DNA of 64,000 bases. Origin: Isoetes taiwanensis (lineage: Eukaryota > Streptophyta > Lycopodiopsida > Isoetales > Isoetaceae). The position numbers and the translations under genes were made by a program. The stretch lies in NCBI GenBank assembly GCA_021234155.1, contig JAJEKV010000059.1, positions 539,844 to 603,843 of the forward strand. The letters run 5' to 3'. Below the pieces are notes generated by a model. It worked only from the letters and a program-made list of their open reading frames with translations. It did not search any database and was not told the DNA's origin. This document shows positions 55,440 to 64,000 of the stretch, in pieces (the stretch's first letter is position 1; every line of letters starts with the position of its first letter).

Positions 55440-57070
55440 GCTTGATTTTAACATTTGGCAGATAGCTGCTCTAGCATTTTATATGCATAGTGGAATCTTG
55501 AAGGATGCTTTGGGTAGGGCTCTCATCCTTGAATATAAGGATAGGCCGTCTATGCTTTACACTTGCAACTTAGGCAAGGCTTATACTGGTTGTCTGCAGA
55601 TGGTTTTAAAGCAGCAGGGGTTTTAATGTACAGAGCAATTTGGAATTATTTCAATTTGTGGTGCAGTTATATATGAAAAGATTGCCCTGAGATATTTTGA
55701 AAAACTATATACTTTATAAGACCAAGATGTTTATAGGCAAATCATTTTGAGTAAGTGGCAGCAGTGCCAGAAATCAATGCACAGCATTTCTGGATGTCTG
55801 GCACCTAAGAATCGAGGATCTGATCGAAAGAAAAGTGGACTTCTAAGCCCCATGTGACAGCTGGCATAGATATGCTTTACCTAATAGTGTTCTTTCCTGT
55901 GAATGTTTATTCCTGAACTCATTGATTTTGTTATTCAGTAAACATCTTTTTATTGGCTACTATGCTATTTATTTATAGGTATCATGATGTTGATATAAAA
56001 GTAGGAAGACTAGACATATTGAGAACTCACAAGTCTTTGGCCAGGTTACAGGTATCTCTTTGGCCCTTTCTGTCTATTGTGGAAAGTCATTATTGGGCAT
56101 ACGTGTTTTCACATCTACCATTGAAATAAATATGCAATCCTTCTCTATCTATTAACCAAGGGTCATTGCGAATGCTTTTTCTAAGAATGGATGCATAGTT
56201 GAGTTGCACAATTCAAATGATTGTTGGCAGACCCACGAGCAAGGCATATGGAGCATTGTGCCAAGTCTGGTCACATGAACTTAATTTGTAAATAAGTTGC
56301 AATATTTTCTCTTTTCACTGTCAGGAGGTAGATATCTCACTTTTTTCCTTTTCATTTTTCAGGAACTTAACAACGCATGAAGGCAATGCGCAGTACAAGC
56401 GCACCCAACAGAGCATCAATTCAACCTCAATATTGCATAGCGCGTTGTCTTTTAAAGCTTCATGAGTATAACAAAATGCATTTTTGTTTTTCTTCTAAAA
56501 GGTTGCAAAAGCCTTTAAGAATTAATGTCTGCTGCACTTCATCACGTTCGACATCATATGAATGCGATTTTCATTTTAACATTTGGCAGATACTGCAATG
56601 CTTTAGGAAGGGCTCATCTTTCAAGATAAGAGTGAGTCTTCCATGCTTTATGTTCGCAGCTTAAGCACACGGTACATAACAGTAACCTTTTATAGATTCC
56701 CAACTTGAAACCATCTAAAATTTGCTGAGTTCCAAAGGTGTCAGAGATATTTTAAAATGCCATGTACTTTTTTAGACCAAGATGTTTATATGCAAGTTGT
56801 CTTCAGTAAGTGCAGCAGTGCCAGAAGTTAACGTGCAACATTTAAAGGATGCATGGCAGCTAGAATTGACGATGTGATAGAAACACAAGTAGATTGTTTA
56901 AACCAGTCCACAACTGACATAGATATGCATTATGTTATTTATCTATAGGTATCATAATGCTAATATAAGAACAGGAAGCCCGACATATTGGCAGCTGAGA
57001 AGTCTTAAAAGCAAAGCATTTTGGTCAGGGTTTCAAGTTTTCCTTTGGCCCTTTTAGCCTATTATGGAAA
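55440..57070 (+). repeat. Diverged internal duplication (about 55,440-56,050 and 56,570-57,050)
   Basis: Matching landmarks in the same order: 'aacatttggcagata', 'ccatgctttatg'/'ctatgctttaca', 'gaccaagatgtttata', 'gcagcagtgccag', 'acatagatatgc', and 'ttataggtatcat'. The second copy is shortened and more decayed. The peptide 'RYHDVDIKVGRLDILRTHKS' in copy 1 corresponds to 'RYHNANIRTGSPTYW' in copy 2, so a two-exon segment was duplicated before decay. Confidence 0.6.
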
Positions 57071-57285
57071 GTCATTGTTGGACATGTGTGTTCATTACCA
57101 ACGTTGCACCAGCATGGAATCTTAATTTGTTCTTGGTGTTGCCTGATTCCAGAAGGCATTATAACACTCAAAACATACTCATTGCTGCAGATTTACTGTG
57201 CTACAATTATAGAGCTACGATCGAAAACGTCATCCAAGAAGGGAAACTTAAGAAGCATTAAGGAGGAGGTGGAAGTTTTCATACA

Positions 57286-57381
57286 ATGCATGAGTTGTTT
57301 GAAAAGCCCCTTCAATATGAACCACATTGGACCATGCATGAGTTGTTTGAAAAGCCCCTTCAATATGAATCACATTGGACC
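57286..57381. repeat. 48-bp tandem duplication
   Basis: The unit beginning 'atgcatgagttgtttgaaaa' is present twice (57,286-57,333 and 57,334-57,381), differing at about one position ('aaccac' versus 'aatcac'). A second, shorter tandem duplication ('gggcactcaatgctattgcc') lies at about 57,519-57,560. Confidence 0.85.
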
Positions 57382-58751
57382 TCGATCCAAGTTTGTACTA
57401 TTATTTATGCACTTTCAGATGAAGCTCGTAGTGTATGCTACGATATTTAGAACCACCAAACACATTTATTTACAACCAAAATATGTTGTAGCATAAAGTA
57501 AAATGGCACTCAATGCTATTGCCAAGACTCTTGCGAATGGGCACTCAATGCTATTGCCAACTCTTCAAACTTAGGTTCAATATAGATTTCATGTTATAAT
57601 AAGTTTGCTTTTCTATTATATCCTAATGGGCCCTCAATACTAACTATTGTCAACCCTTCAAATTGGCGTTCAATTATAAAATTTTATGTTGCTTAGCAAA
57701 TATAATTAGAACCTTCCATTCACGAATGATAATTATCATTGATTGACGTAGAGAACACATTTAATACATTCCTTTTCAAACAATCTAGCAAATCATATTC
57801 AAACATCCCAAATGTGAAAATGATCACTAAAGAAATTTTTGTTTGCTAGCAATATTCAACTAGCATTTTGTCGGAATGCATTGCATTTTTGCCTCAAAAG
57901 CAAGTCCATGCTATATTATAATAACCAATGTAGAGAGGCATAGGCTTGACCATGTGCTATCAAAAGAGTATTTACAAATATATTTCCCTCAAGCTCATAG
58001 AAAAGTTGCCACATTGCCACCACACCGCAAACTGCTACATTTGTTACAATTTTAGATTTATTGCAGTTTCACATGAAGAAATCTCTTTGGACCATTTCTC
58101 TTAAAAGGTTCTTTTGTATAGAGCCAACTCCCATACTCTTTTATTAGCAAAAAATCATGTTCTCCAGAGTGCTCGCAATCTAGGGCATCCATTCACATAG
58201 GAGTAACAAACAAATTGAACAATTCGTTTGGCATATGCCATTCCTTAATATATCTTATTGTAGCTAAAGCCCGGCAACGCCATAGTTTGTAATTATTTTG
58301 AAAATAAGTTTAAGCAAGCTAAGGGTTACTGGGTGGAAAATCGTGGAGTGCTGCAAACAAATCTGGCTCATGTGTTAGCATTAGCTCCTAAGATGCAAGG
58401 ACTTTGATCTATACAAAAGAATTATGAAATATTAACACAAAATAAGCAGTATAGATATTGGAATTCATGCACAAATATGGCAGTGTAGAAAAGCAACAAC
58501 CTCTTTTCACAAGTTTATTTCAATGCAACAGATAGTTTGACACTAGACCTCCAGTATGTTCATATTGCTGAATTGCTAGGATCATATTTACTTTTTTTTT
58601 TTTTATTGAAGGCATCTATTTATATTAAGTATAAGTTAAATATACAAAAACGTTTTTCAAGGGAAGTGTAACCCTAGAGAAAATTAGAAACTGTTTAGAG
58701 ATTTAAGTAACTGAAAATACAGAGTTTCCTTAAAACAGAATCAGATAAAAA

Positions 58752-59111
58752 CTAGTGAAGTCCTTTGAGGTGCAGGTTCGTCCTCTTCCTTGCTTTCCCT
58801 TTCATGATCATATGGAAGGTGCAATAAATGCACCTGCAGTTATCTGCCTTGGCCATGTTGAATCTCCCTTTGGCATCTTTGGCTTCGCAGATCAGCTCTC
58901 TTCGAATGTTGAAGTTCTGGTCACAGCAGCATCCACAGAAGCAGATAGCTTCTACATGTGCAGAGGTGTCGACCGGGCCGAAGAATTTGATCCATTCCTT
59001 ATCATGCTCGGCTTTGTTCCTTTTCCACTTGAGCCTCCTGGTCATCAGGAACAAAGTATCTGCAACAATAAAAAACTCATACATTAACACATAAGATCCA
59101 GTTGCTATCAT
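58752..59111 (-). CDS. LINE-B C-terminal cysteine-rich domain
   Basis: An open frame after the zf-RVT region reads 'DTLFLMTRRLKWKRNKAEHD' followed by 'HVEAICFCGCCCDQNFNIRR', 'LICEAKDAKGRFNMAKADNC' and 'RCIYCTFHM'. The cysteine/histidine spacing suggests an extra zinc-binding module at the end of ORF2. The same module, slightly changed ('EECQCNCACTIYFDE', 'LCKCPYC'), ends LINE-B1 near 35,045-35,170, so it is a real conserved part of this family. The first codons may be intron-like read-through; it probably belongs to one ORF with 59,077-59,634. Confidence 0.6.
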   Translation of the reverse strand: MIATGSYVLMYEFFIVADTLFLMTRRLKWKRNKAEHDKEWIKFFGPVDTSAHVEAICFCGCCCDQNFNIRRELICEAKDAKGRFNMAKADNCRCIYCTFHMIMKGKARKRTNLHLKGLH

Positions 59112-61069
59112 ACAATACCTGTTTTATAATTCCTTCCGGGGGTATGATTTCATAATAAAAAATAAAGGAGTTTCTCCCTTTCCAAATTCTCCATAGGAGG
59201 ATATAAATTCTCCAGTCCGTAGGGTTGTTAGGCATGAAGAAGTCCTTCTGGTCCAGGGTAACTAAATTTTGGCCAAGGATCTCAGAGGCCAGTTCCAAAA
59301 CCCATTCAGACCATAGGCACGATCTGAATAGATGGTTTTCATCTTCCTTGTGGGCTAGACATCTGTCACAAATATCAGAGTTAGTCATTGAAAGCTTAAA
59401 CCTCTTACAGTTAGTTGCCAGTCCCTTGTGCCAGAGCTGCCACATAAAGGCCTTGATTTTCGGATTAATTGGCCTGCTCCACATAAACTTGAGATTCCTT
59501 CTAGCCGTATCCGAAGAAACTCCCCATTTTAGGTGAATGGTAACAGTCTGATTCCTCATGAGAAATTTGTAGGCAGAATTGACTTTGTAACCGGTTACAC
59601 CATTATGCTTCCATGAATCAGGGAGTGGGACCATCTGCCATACATCACTATATTGATAATAGCTTCATACAGCATTTGTGTTTGTTGACCTTCCCCTGCA
59701 AGGATTGAGTTATGAAATAGAATTATCCCGTTATTATCATAGAGATCTCTAATCATAGTAATCCCTTTTTGCTTAAAGTTTCGCTTGATCAGGGAAATGA
59801 CAGGCTAGGCAGATGTCAGGATTATCCAGAATGAGAGCGGGATTCCAGAAAATGGATTGATCCATGGATAAACCCTTTTCCCAAGTGTACATCTGTCTAA
59901 TTTCAAGCCAAGCCTTAATCCACTTTTTAATAAGACCTGGAGTAGTGGCAGGAACAGAGAATGGAAAAAAGATAGAGTAGGGCAGATCCATCTTTAGGTT
60001 CCTCCAACCATAAGGGTGGCATTTACTAATGTAATGCCTGATGAAAATAGATATGGGATGCTTAATCTTGTCATAGGAAGCTTTATGGAAATATTTTGCT
60101 GCCAGAGCCAGTCCTTGCTTCCTGATATTTATTGTTCCAAGTCCACCTTCTGCTTTTGGCTTGCAGCACTCTTCCATGGATACCGGGTGCCAGCATCTCC
60201 TGTTTTGGCCACAAGAGATAAACCTGCCAATAATACTTTGAAGCTTGTTAGTGACTTTTTTGGGAGCTAAAATAATGGAAGATTGGTAGACCTGCGAGGA
60301 AGAGATCATAAAATTGGCAATAATAGCTCTGCCATTTTTGGAAAGATATTTAGAATTCAGGGTATCAACCTTTTTATAAAATTTATCCGTTATATCATTC
60401 CACAAATCAGAGGCATTACTTCTGATGGCAAAAGGGATACCCAGAATTTTAGCTTTAGTACATGGAGAGTTATACTTACAACCAAAAAGGCCAGCTGCAT
60501 GGGTGCCTTTGTCAATGTCCCTGGCTTGAATAGCAGATTTAAGGGGGTTAATTCTGCAACCTGAAGTTTGACCAAAATCTTGAAGGATTTGCTGAGTGTT
60601 GATAATTGATCTTTGATCCATGGATGTCAATATAAAGGTATCATCAGCAAAGTGCCCGTTGAGAATTTGATCCACCTGAGAATTATCTGGGAGTTGAAGG
60701 CCTTTGATAGATTTGTCATTCTTGGCAGCTTCCAATCTGCTGTGCAGGGCTTCCATGACTATTAAAAACAGGAAGGGGGCCAAAGGGCAGCCTTGTTTGA
60801 CCCCCCTTCTTAGAGCAAAGAAGAGGCTACATTCCCCATTAACAAGCTAGAATTACCCAAAATGGCTTTAAACATACCTATACTCTCCTCGTTGAAACCC
60901 AGGGCCCTGCAACATTTAAACAAAAAATTCCAACTGACTGTATCGAAGGCTTTCGTGATATCCAGTTTGAGAAGAGCAATGTCTTGGTTGGATTCCTTGG
61001 CCCAGTGCAATCCTAAGATTGCAGTGACCACATTGTCCAGGATGAACCGATCCTTAAGGCATAATAGGG
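59077..61069 (-). pseudogene. LINE-B RT and zf-RVT coding region, 5'-truncated
   Basis: Begins mid-RT at about 61,069 with 'DRFILDNVVTAILGLHWAKE' and 'KLDITKAFDTVSWNFLF', passes a frame break near 60,800-60,835, then 'APFLFLIVMEALHSRLE', 'NGHFADDTFILTSMD' (catalytic FADD), 'GCRINPLKSAI', 'KNGRAIIANFMISS' and 'LIKKWIKAWLEIRQMYTWEK'. A second break near 59,640-59,770 leads to zf-RVT: 'NPKIKAFMWQLWHKGLATN' and 'SDICDRCLAHKEDENHLFRS'. Target-primed reverse transcription would be its role, but the missing endonuclease and two breaks make it inactive. Confidence 0.9.
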
Positions 61070-61239
61070 TCATATTTACATAAACCTTGAATCTCCATCT
61101 ACCCTTCCAGACCAGAAAAGTAACCAGTTACACAGATCACAATTAATCATTCATATTACAATGTTATATGTTTATATAGAGTTCGTTTGTATATGCATAA
61201 TATCCAATTTTTTGGACTAAAGAAACCGTGGGACTTTGG

Positions 61240-61314
61240 CAAGGAGAGCTCTATGAAATCACTGAGGATGATAGATCTTTGCCAGAAATTCAGGTCATTG
61301 CAAAGCCACTGGTG
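61240..61314 (+). pseudogene. TIO/FUSED-like kinase internal exon, copy 3
   Basis: Reads 'QGELYEITEDDRSLPEIQV' then 'IAKPLV' without a break. It is slightly nearer the expected FUSED-type text (QGELFEILEDD...) than copy 2 because it lacks the 6-bp insertion. The HRD loop exon that should follow is absent. Confidence 0.7.
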
Positions 61315-61738
61315 ATTCCTTTGTCTTTCTTGTTGCAGAGCGACCAAAGTTAAATTCAACAGTCTATGTCAATGGCATCAAATGGCGAACTATTGGCATA
61401 AAAAAGAATATGACAGCTCAAAGACACATTTTGGGTATTTTATAGTTCTTATTGCCTGTAGAGTTAAGGGTGAAGAATACATACCATCAATAATAGTTGT
61501 GATTCTAACACTTGATATGTTAGATGTGTTAAAGGTAGACATTGCTACATTTTTCACTATGTTGGGTGGTTGTGCATGCACCTGAAAGAAATTGATGATC
61601 TAGTTGCATCTACGCACTAATTAGTAAGTGGGAATGGACTCTAGATTTCCACAATTCTATAATTCATAGACTTTTTTTTATTACAAAGATATATCTAAAA
61701 ACATGCAAGACTGAACGATTGTTACCTGGAATACTATG

Positions 61739-61941
61739 AATATGTAGCATAATGACAGGGGGTTTTCTTTGTGTTTTTGTACGCTTTTCACAAAGGTTTT
61801 CCTAAGATTTCATGGTGTATTCGAATGGATGTACTAATGCGTACATCTAGAGTGCACCATTTCTTAGTCGTTGATTTAGCTTTTTTTTTTCAATGGTCCA
61901 ACATCCAAGGGCTCACAACAAAAGCCCTCTTTTTATTTTAG
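61739..61941 (+). repeat. 203-bp interspersed repeat, copy B
   Basis: Forward partner of 39,811-40,013. The left edge is 'tatgtagcataatgacag' and the right edge 'ctttttattttag'. The palindrome 'tggatgtac...gtacatcta' has one mismatch here. It lies just right of the kinase block end. Confidence 0.8.
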
Positions 61942-62342
61942 TTGCCATTTTCAGAGTTTTGCATGCAAGCATCGTGCCATCATGTTTTAGGGTTATTTTA
62001 GGGTTAGGAAGAAAGAAGGCAAGAATCGAAAGCAATACCATGCTGCAGGGTTCGAGCTTCACCATTCCCTTCCGACCTTCCACAAGGCCCCCAAAGATGA
62101 ACAACCATAAAAAAACAATATTAGATCATTGGAAAACCATCATAGATGTGGTCTTTTATACAACAATTCATTGGAGAGAAGAAAACCACATGCTATAGCG
62201 GTTTATCGAAACTAGTAGTGGCTTACAACATGGTTATTAATGCTAGTTAATAATGATACAGTGGTTTGCTAAAACTAGTTATAGTTTATTAGATGATTTC
62301 AACACAAGCCTTGTATACCATAGTGGTTTATTAAACCTAGCA
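61942..62342. repeat. Spacer with three ~22-bp imperfect repeats
   Basis: 'tatagcggtttatcgaaac', 'acagtggtttgctaaaac' and 'catagtggtttattaaac', each followed by 'tag', occur at about 62,195, 62,258 and 62,318, spaced about 60 bp apart. No exon supported. The stretch ends in A at 62,342, immediately before the Helitron-like 5' terminus. Confidence 0.55.
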
Positions 62343-63365
62343 TCTTATATTATAATGTTATTGTGTAAGTGTTGGACCCAGCCCTAATTTGGAGGGCCCA
62401 GATTTGATGAAGCCAATGGACGAGATGATGCCACGTCAGTTTCGGAGATAACTTGGTTTTTTGGCTAGGGTTCGTGAAGGTGGCTATGGCACCTTCGAGC
62501 ACTGCGGTGTGAAGGCAAACTGTTTTGATTTTCCTTTAGTTATGACTGTTATAGCTAGGAAATTAGGACAGTGCTCCATTTTGCGGTTTCTCTTCTCACT
62601 GCCGGACATGCCGCCATAGCTGGGCAGGACGTTTTGAGGGCTTAGAGTTGCGGCGATGGTGGAATAATGGACGTTTTGAGTGTTTGTGCAGGTAAGGATG
62701 TGCCGGAGTTGAATACACCCCCAGTCCGTTGAGCTTCAAAACTCTGGCTTCCGTTGATTTGGCCTGCTGATTTGAGTTATGTAGGATCACTGACTGAACA
62801 ACAGAGCTTTCTGAACAAGCTTCCGGGCACCTCTTCTATAGCCATTTTTACAGAATGCCAGATAAATATACAAAGTCAAATTAGGCTGCCGACACAATGA
62901 CTCAGTTGTTTATCTCTGATGTTAATTTGGGATAACAGATTCTAGAACTTCGAGTTCTTCAGGGCATGTCTGTGCATGATGATTTGCCATTACCAGCTAA
63001 TATTGCAGTTCCGGATATATTTGTTGCTATACTACCAGATTTGGTGCCGAAATGATGTCTGCTTGAGATGATTTGAATGCAATGGAGACTCGATGTATAG
63101 TATGAGAACTCAGAATTTGATCACAATATTTTCATGGATTCAAGAGATCCCTACGATTTTGAGCATTTATATATTTGTTTTTGTTTGTTACTACCTTCTG
63201 AAGTGTTTGATGCGGCTTTATTCTTTATTCTAAAGGCATTTAACAATCGCAGGTCCCTAGGAATAGCCAGCTCTTTGACGCAAATAAAGGTTAGTTTTCT
63301 TCACTGCAGATTCTGTTTGTATATTGAGTGCTTGCAGAAGAATTGTTTTGCCTGTTGCTATGCAG

Positions 63366-63501
63366 ATCTATAGCATTGGCTGCACAAGGGGGTAGTTTCC
63401 TAGATCTCAAAATGCTCACCCTTTTTGGAATTGGGGCAGTTCTTTTAAGAGGTGCCGGTTGCACTATAAACGACTTGCTTGATAGGGACATCGATGGAAA
63501 G
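63366..63501 (+). pseudogene. 4-hydroxybenzoate polyprenyltransferase (COQ2/PPT1) exon
   Basis: Bounded by TGCAG and GTTAGA. It reads '[20 protein letters not shown]' then '[20 protein letters not shown]' and 'DIDGK'. The NDxxDxxxD motif (NDLLDRDID) binds the prenyl diphosphate Mg2+ in this membrane-bound UbiA-family enzyme of mitochondrial ubiquinone synthesis. The preceding exon (expected LDKPIGTWLL-type text) is not visible upstream, and the next expected exon is missing. The exon itself is undamaged, so either the gene is rearranged or a piece was captured. Confidence 0.82.
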
Positions 63502-63913
63502 GTTAGATTATGTCCCCAACTTTGCTCATTTGTTCATCCATGAAATTGTCTCTCAAGTTTATGTTTTCCCATATGTTGGGTAGATGTTGGGTAGATTTAT
63601 GTAATCCTGTGCAGCAGTACAAGGGATTTTAGATCCTTTAGGAACGAGATTACAGGCATATTTGTTCTTTTTATAGTAATGGTAGTTTGTCGTGATGAAC
63701 TTAATTTATCAGTGGAGGGGTAAGCTATAAGGGCTTATACTACAATTTTAACTTGCCATCTTTTTCGTGATATACAAAATGCACTGTTATCTCATGCTTG
63801 ATCAACCATAAACCATTATATGGAAAATCATGCCATTTTTCTGATACTTAGTTTCTAAATGATTACCTTCAGCTTTAACATTTTCTAGGATTTTTCTGTT
63901 TACATTTGTGCAG

Positions 63914-63983
63914 CCGCATGCTAGGAGCTTCTTCTCTATTGTTAGTTGGAACATACCCACTAATGAAGAGATGGACATTTTGG
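63914..63983 (+). pseudogene. COQ2/PPT1 downstream exon
   Basis: After TGTGCAG the frame reads 'RMLGASSLLLVGTYPLMKRW' and 'TFW', then GTAATG. This is the segment that in COQ2 proteins follows about 40 residues after NDxxDxxxD. Its phase needs two bases from a preceding exon, while the exon at 63,366 ends on a complete codon, so the two cannot be spliced directly in frame. The intervening 412 bp contain no candidate for the missing exon. Confidence 0.8.
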
Positions 63984-64000
63984 GTAATGCATTCTGTCTC

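Larger units (their letters stand above)
53751..58281. mobile_element. 4.5-kb insertion in the kinase block, unclassified
   Basis: Flanked by the 12-bp direct repeat 'atagtttgtaat' (53,739-53,750 and 58,282-58,293), which is single in the sister block at about 49,328. The right end reads 'aaagcccggcaacgcc', the left half of a Helitron 3' hairpin, but the other half and CTAG are missing. The left end ('ctattgttt') does not match known termini. Candidate exons with AG/GT borders are seen on plus (about 54,087-54,140; 55,462-55,610; 55,979-56,050), but I cannot assign a protein family. It could be a captured or rearranged gene fragment; the 12-bp repeat could also come from recombination between block copies. 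Confidence 0.5.
58592..61069 (-). mobile_element. LINE-B copy 2, 5'-truncated, with target duplication
   Basis: Inserted on the minus strand. The poly-A tail is the T-run 58,592-58,604. The 10-bp target duplication 'tcatatttac' is at 58,582-58,591 and 61,070-61,079. The empty site is 49,627-49,636 in the sister block. The 5' end is truncated inside the RT domain. It is the same family as 33,901-35,463. Few lesions suggest it is younger than LINE-A. Confidence 0.95.
58282..61638. repeat. Kinase block R, copy 3, right part (contains LINE-B2)
   Basis: Matches 49,332-50,216 on both sides of LINE-B2. Removing 58,592-61,079 (element plus one target copy) restores 'atcatatttacataaacc' as at 49,626. 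It ends at 'taattagtaag' (about 61,628), the same point as copy 2, so the right edge of the block is shared. Confidence 0.9.
62343..64000 (+). mobile_element. Helitron-like 5' terminus with downstream captured gene pieces (3' end outside window)
   Basis: TCTTATATTATAATGTTATT preceded by A matches the 5' end of the Helitron at 40,392, and homology continues through 'gtgtaagt..tggacc..gccctaatt'. If this is an element end, the COQ2/PPT1 exons 1-1.6 kb downstream lie inside it. The 3' hairpin and CTAG are not in the window, so the extent is unproven. Confidence 0.65.

Overview
The window looks like a repeat-dominated piece of a land-plant nuclear genome. The evidence is spliced host-gene exons with GT-AG borders, plant-type families (TIO/FUSED-like kinase, methionyl-tRNA formyltransferase, plant-style FCP1-like phosphatases with a DLNGVL motif, COQ2/PPT1), LINEs with C-terminal zinc domains, and Helitrons with the plant-type 3' hairpin plus CTAG. 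I cannot fix the species. A fern or other large-genome, seed-free plant would fit, but that is inference. I see no complete, clearly functional host gene; almost every recognisable gene is a fragment or is frame-broken.

Layout. 1-11,603: a tandem array with a ~2.75-2.83 kb period, assembled from modules that I call X, Z, X'' and Y, each unit carrying a ~110 bp double-hairpin element. 11,517-12,860: a 1,344 bp block with a TIO/FUSED kinase pseudo-exon, duplicated at 48,021-49,364. 12,861-13,440: a minus-strand Ser/Thr kinase pseudogene whose 5' flank is module Z. 13,441-17,716: an older, scrambled copy of the array modules. 17,717-30,840: a degenerate LINE (family A) split by a 7,555 bp DNA transposon (22,185-29,739; 29-bp TIRs, ATAG target duplication). 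The transposon has a minus-strand DDE-like transposase gene and a convergent plus-strand gene encoding coiled coils and an FCP1-like HAD phosphatase.

30,894-40,260 is a graveyard of host-gene pieces: formyltransferase exons, a second LINE (family B), an MCM helicase exon and an EEF1A lysine methyltransferase-like pseudogene. 40,268-44,486: a second kinase copy, interrupted by a 2,853 bp Helitron whose empty site is visible at 33,375. 44,487-47,194: one more array-type unit. 47,195-48,020: a short insertion with a lysine-rich ORF. 50,217-53,318: a 5'-truncated gene joining a methyltransferase-like region to a second FCP1-like HAD domain. 53,319-61,638: a third copy of the kinase block, disrupted by a 4.5 kb insertion and by a LINE-B with a 10-bp target duplication. 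62,343-64,000: a Helitron-like 5' terminus followed by COQ2/PPT1 exons with an expected internal exon missing.

How the parts relate. The window is best read as nested insertions and segmental copies of one ancestral locus (TIO-like kinase on plus, CAMK-like kinase on minus, array modules between). Paired occupied and empty sites allow the Helitron and LINE-B insertions to be defined to the base. Many copy-to-copy differences are short indels at CAG/CTG/CCGG-type motifs, so some frameshifts may be consensus errors rather than biology.
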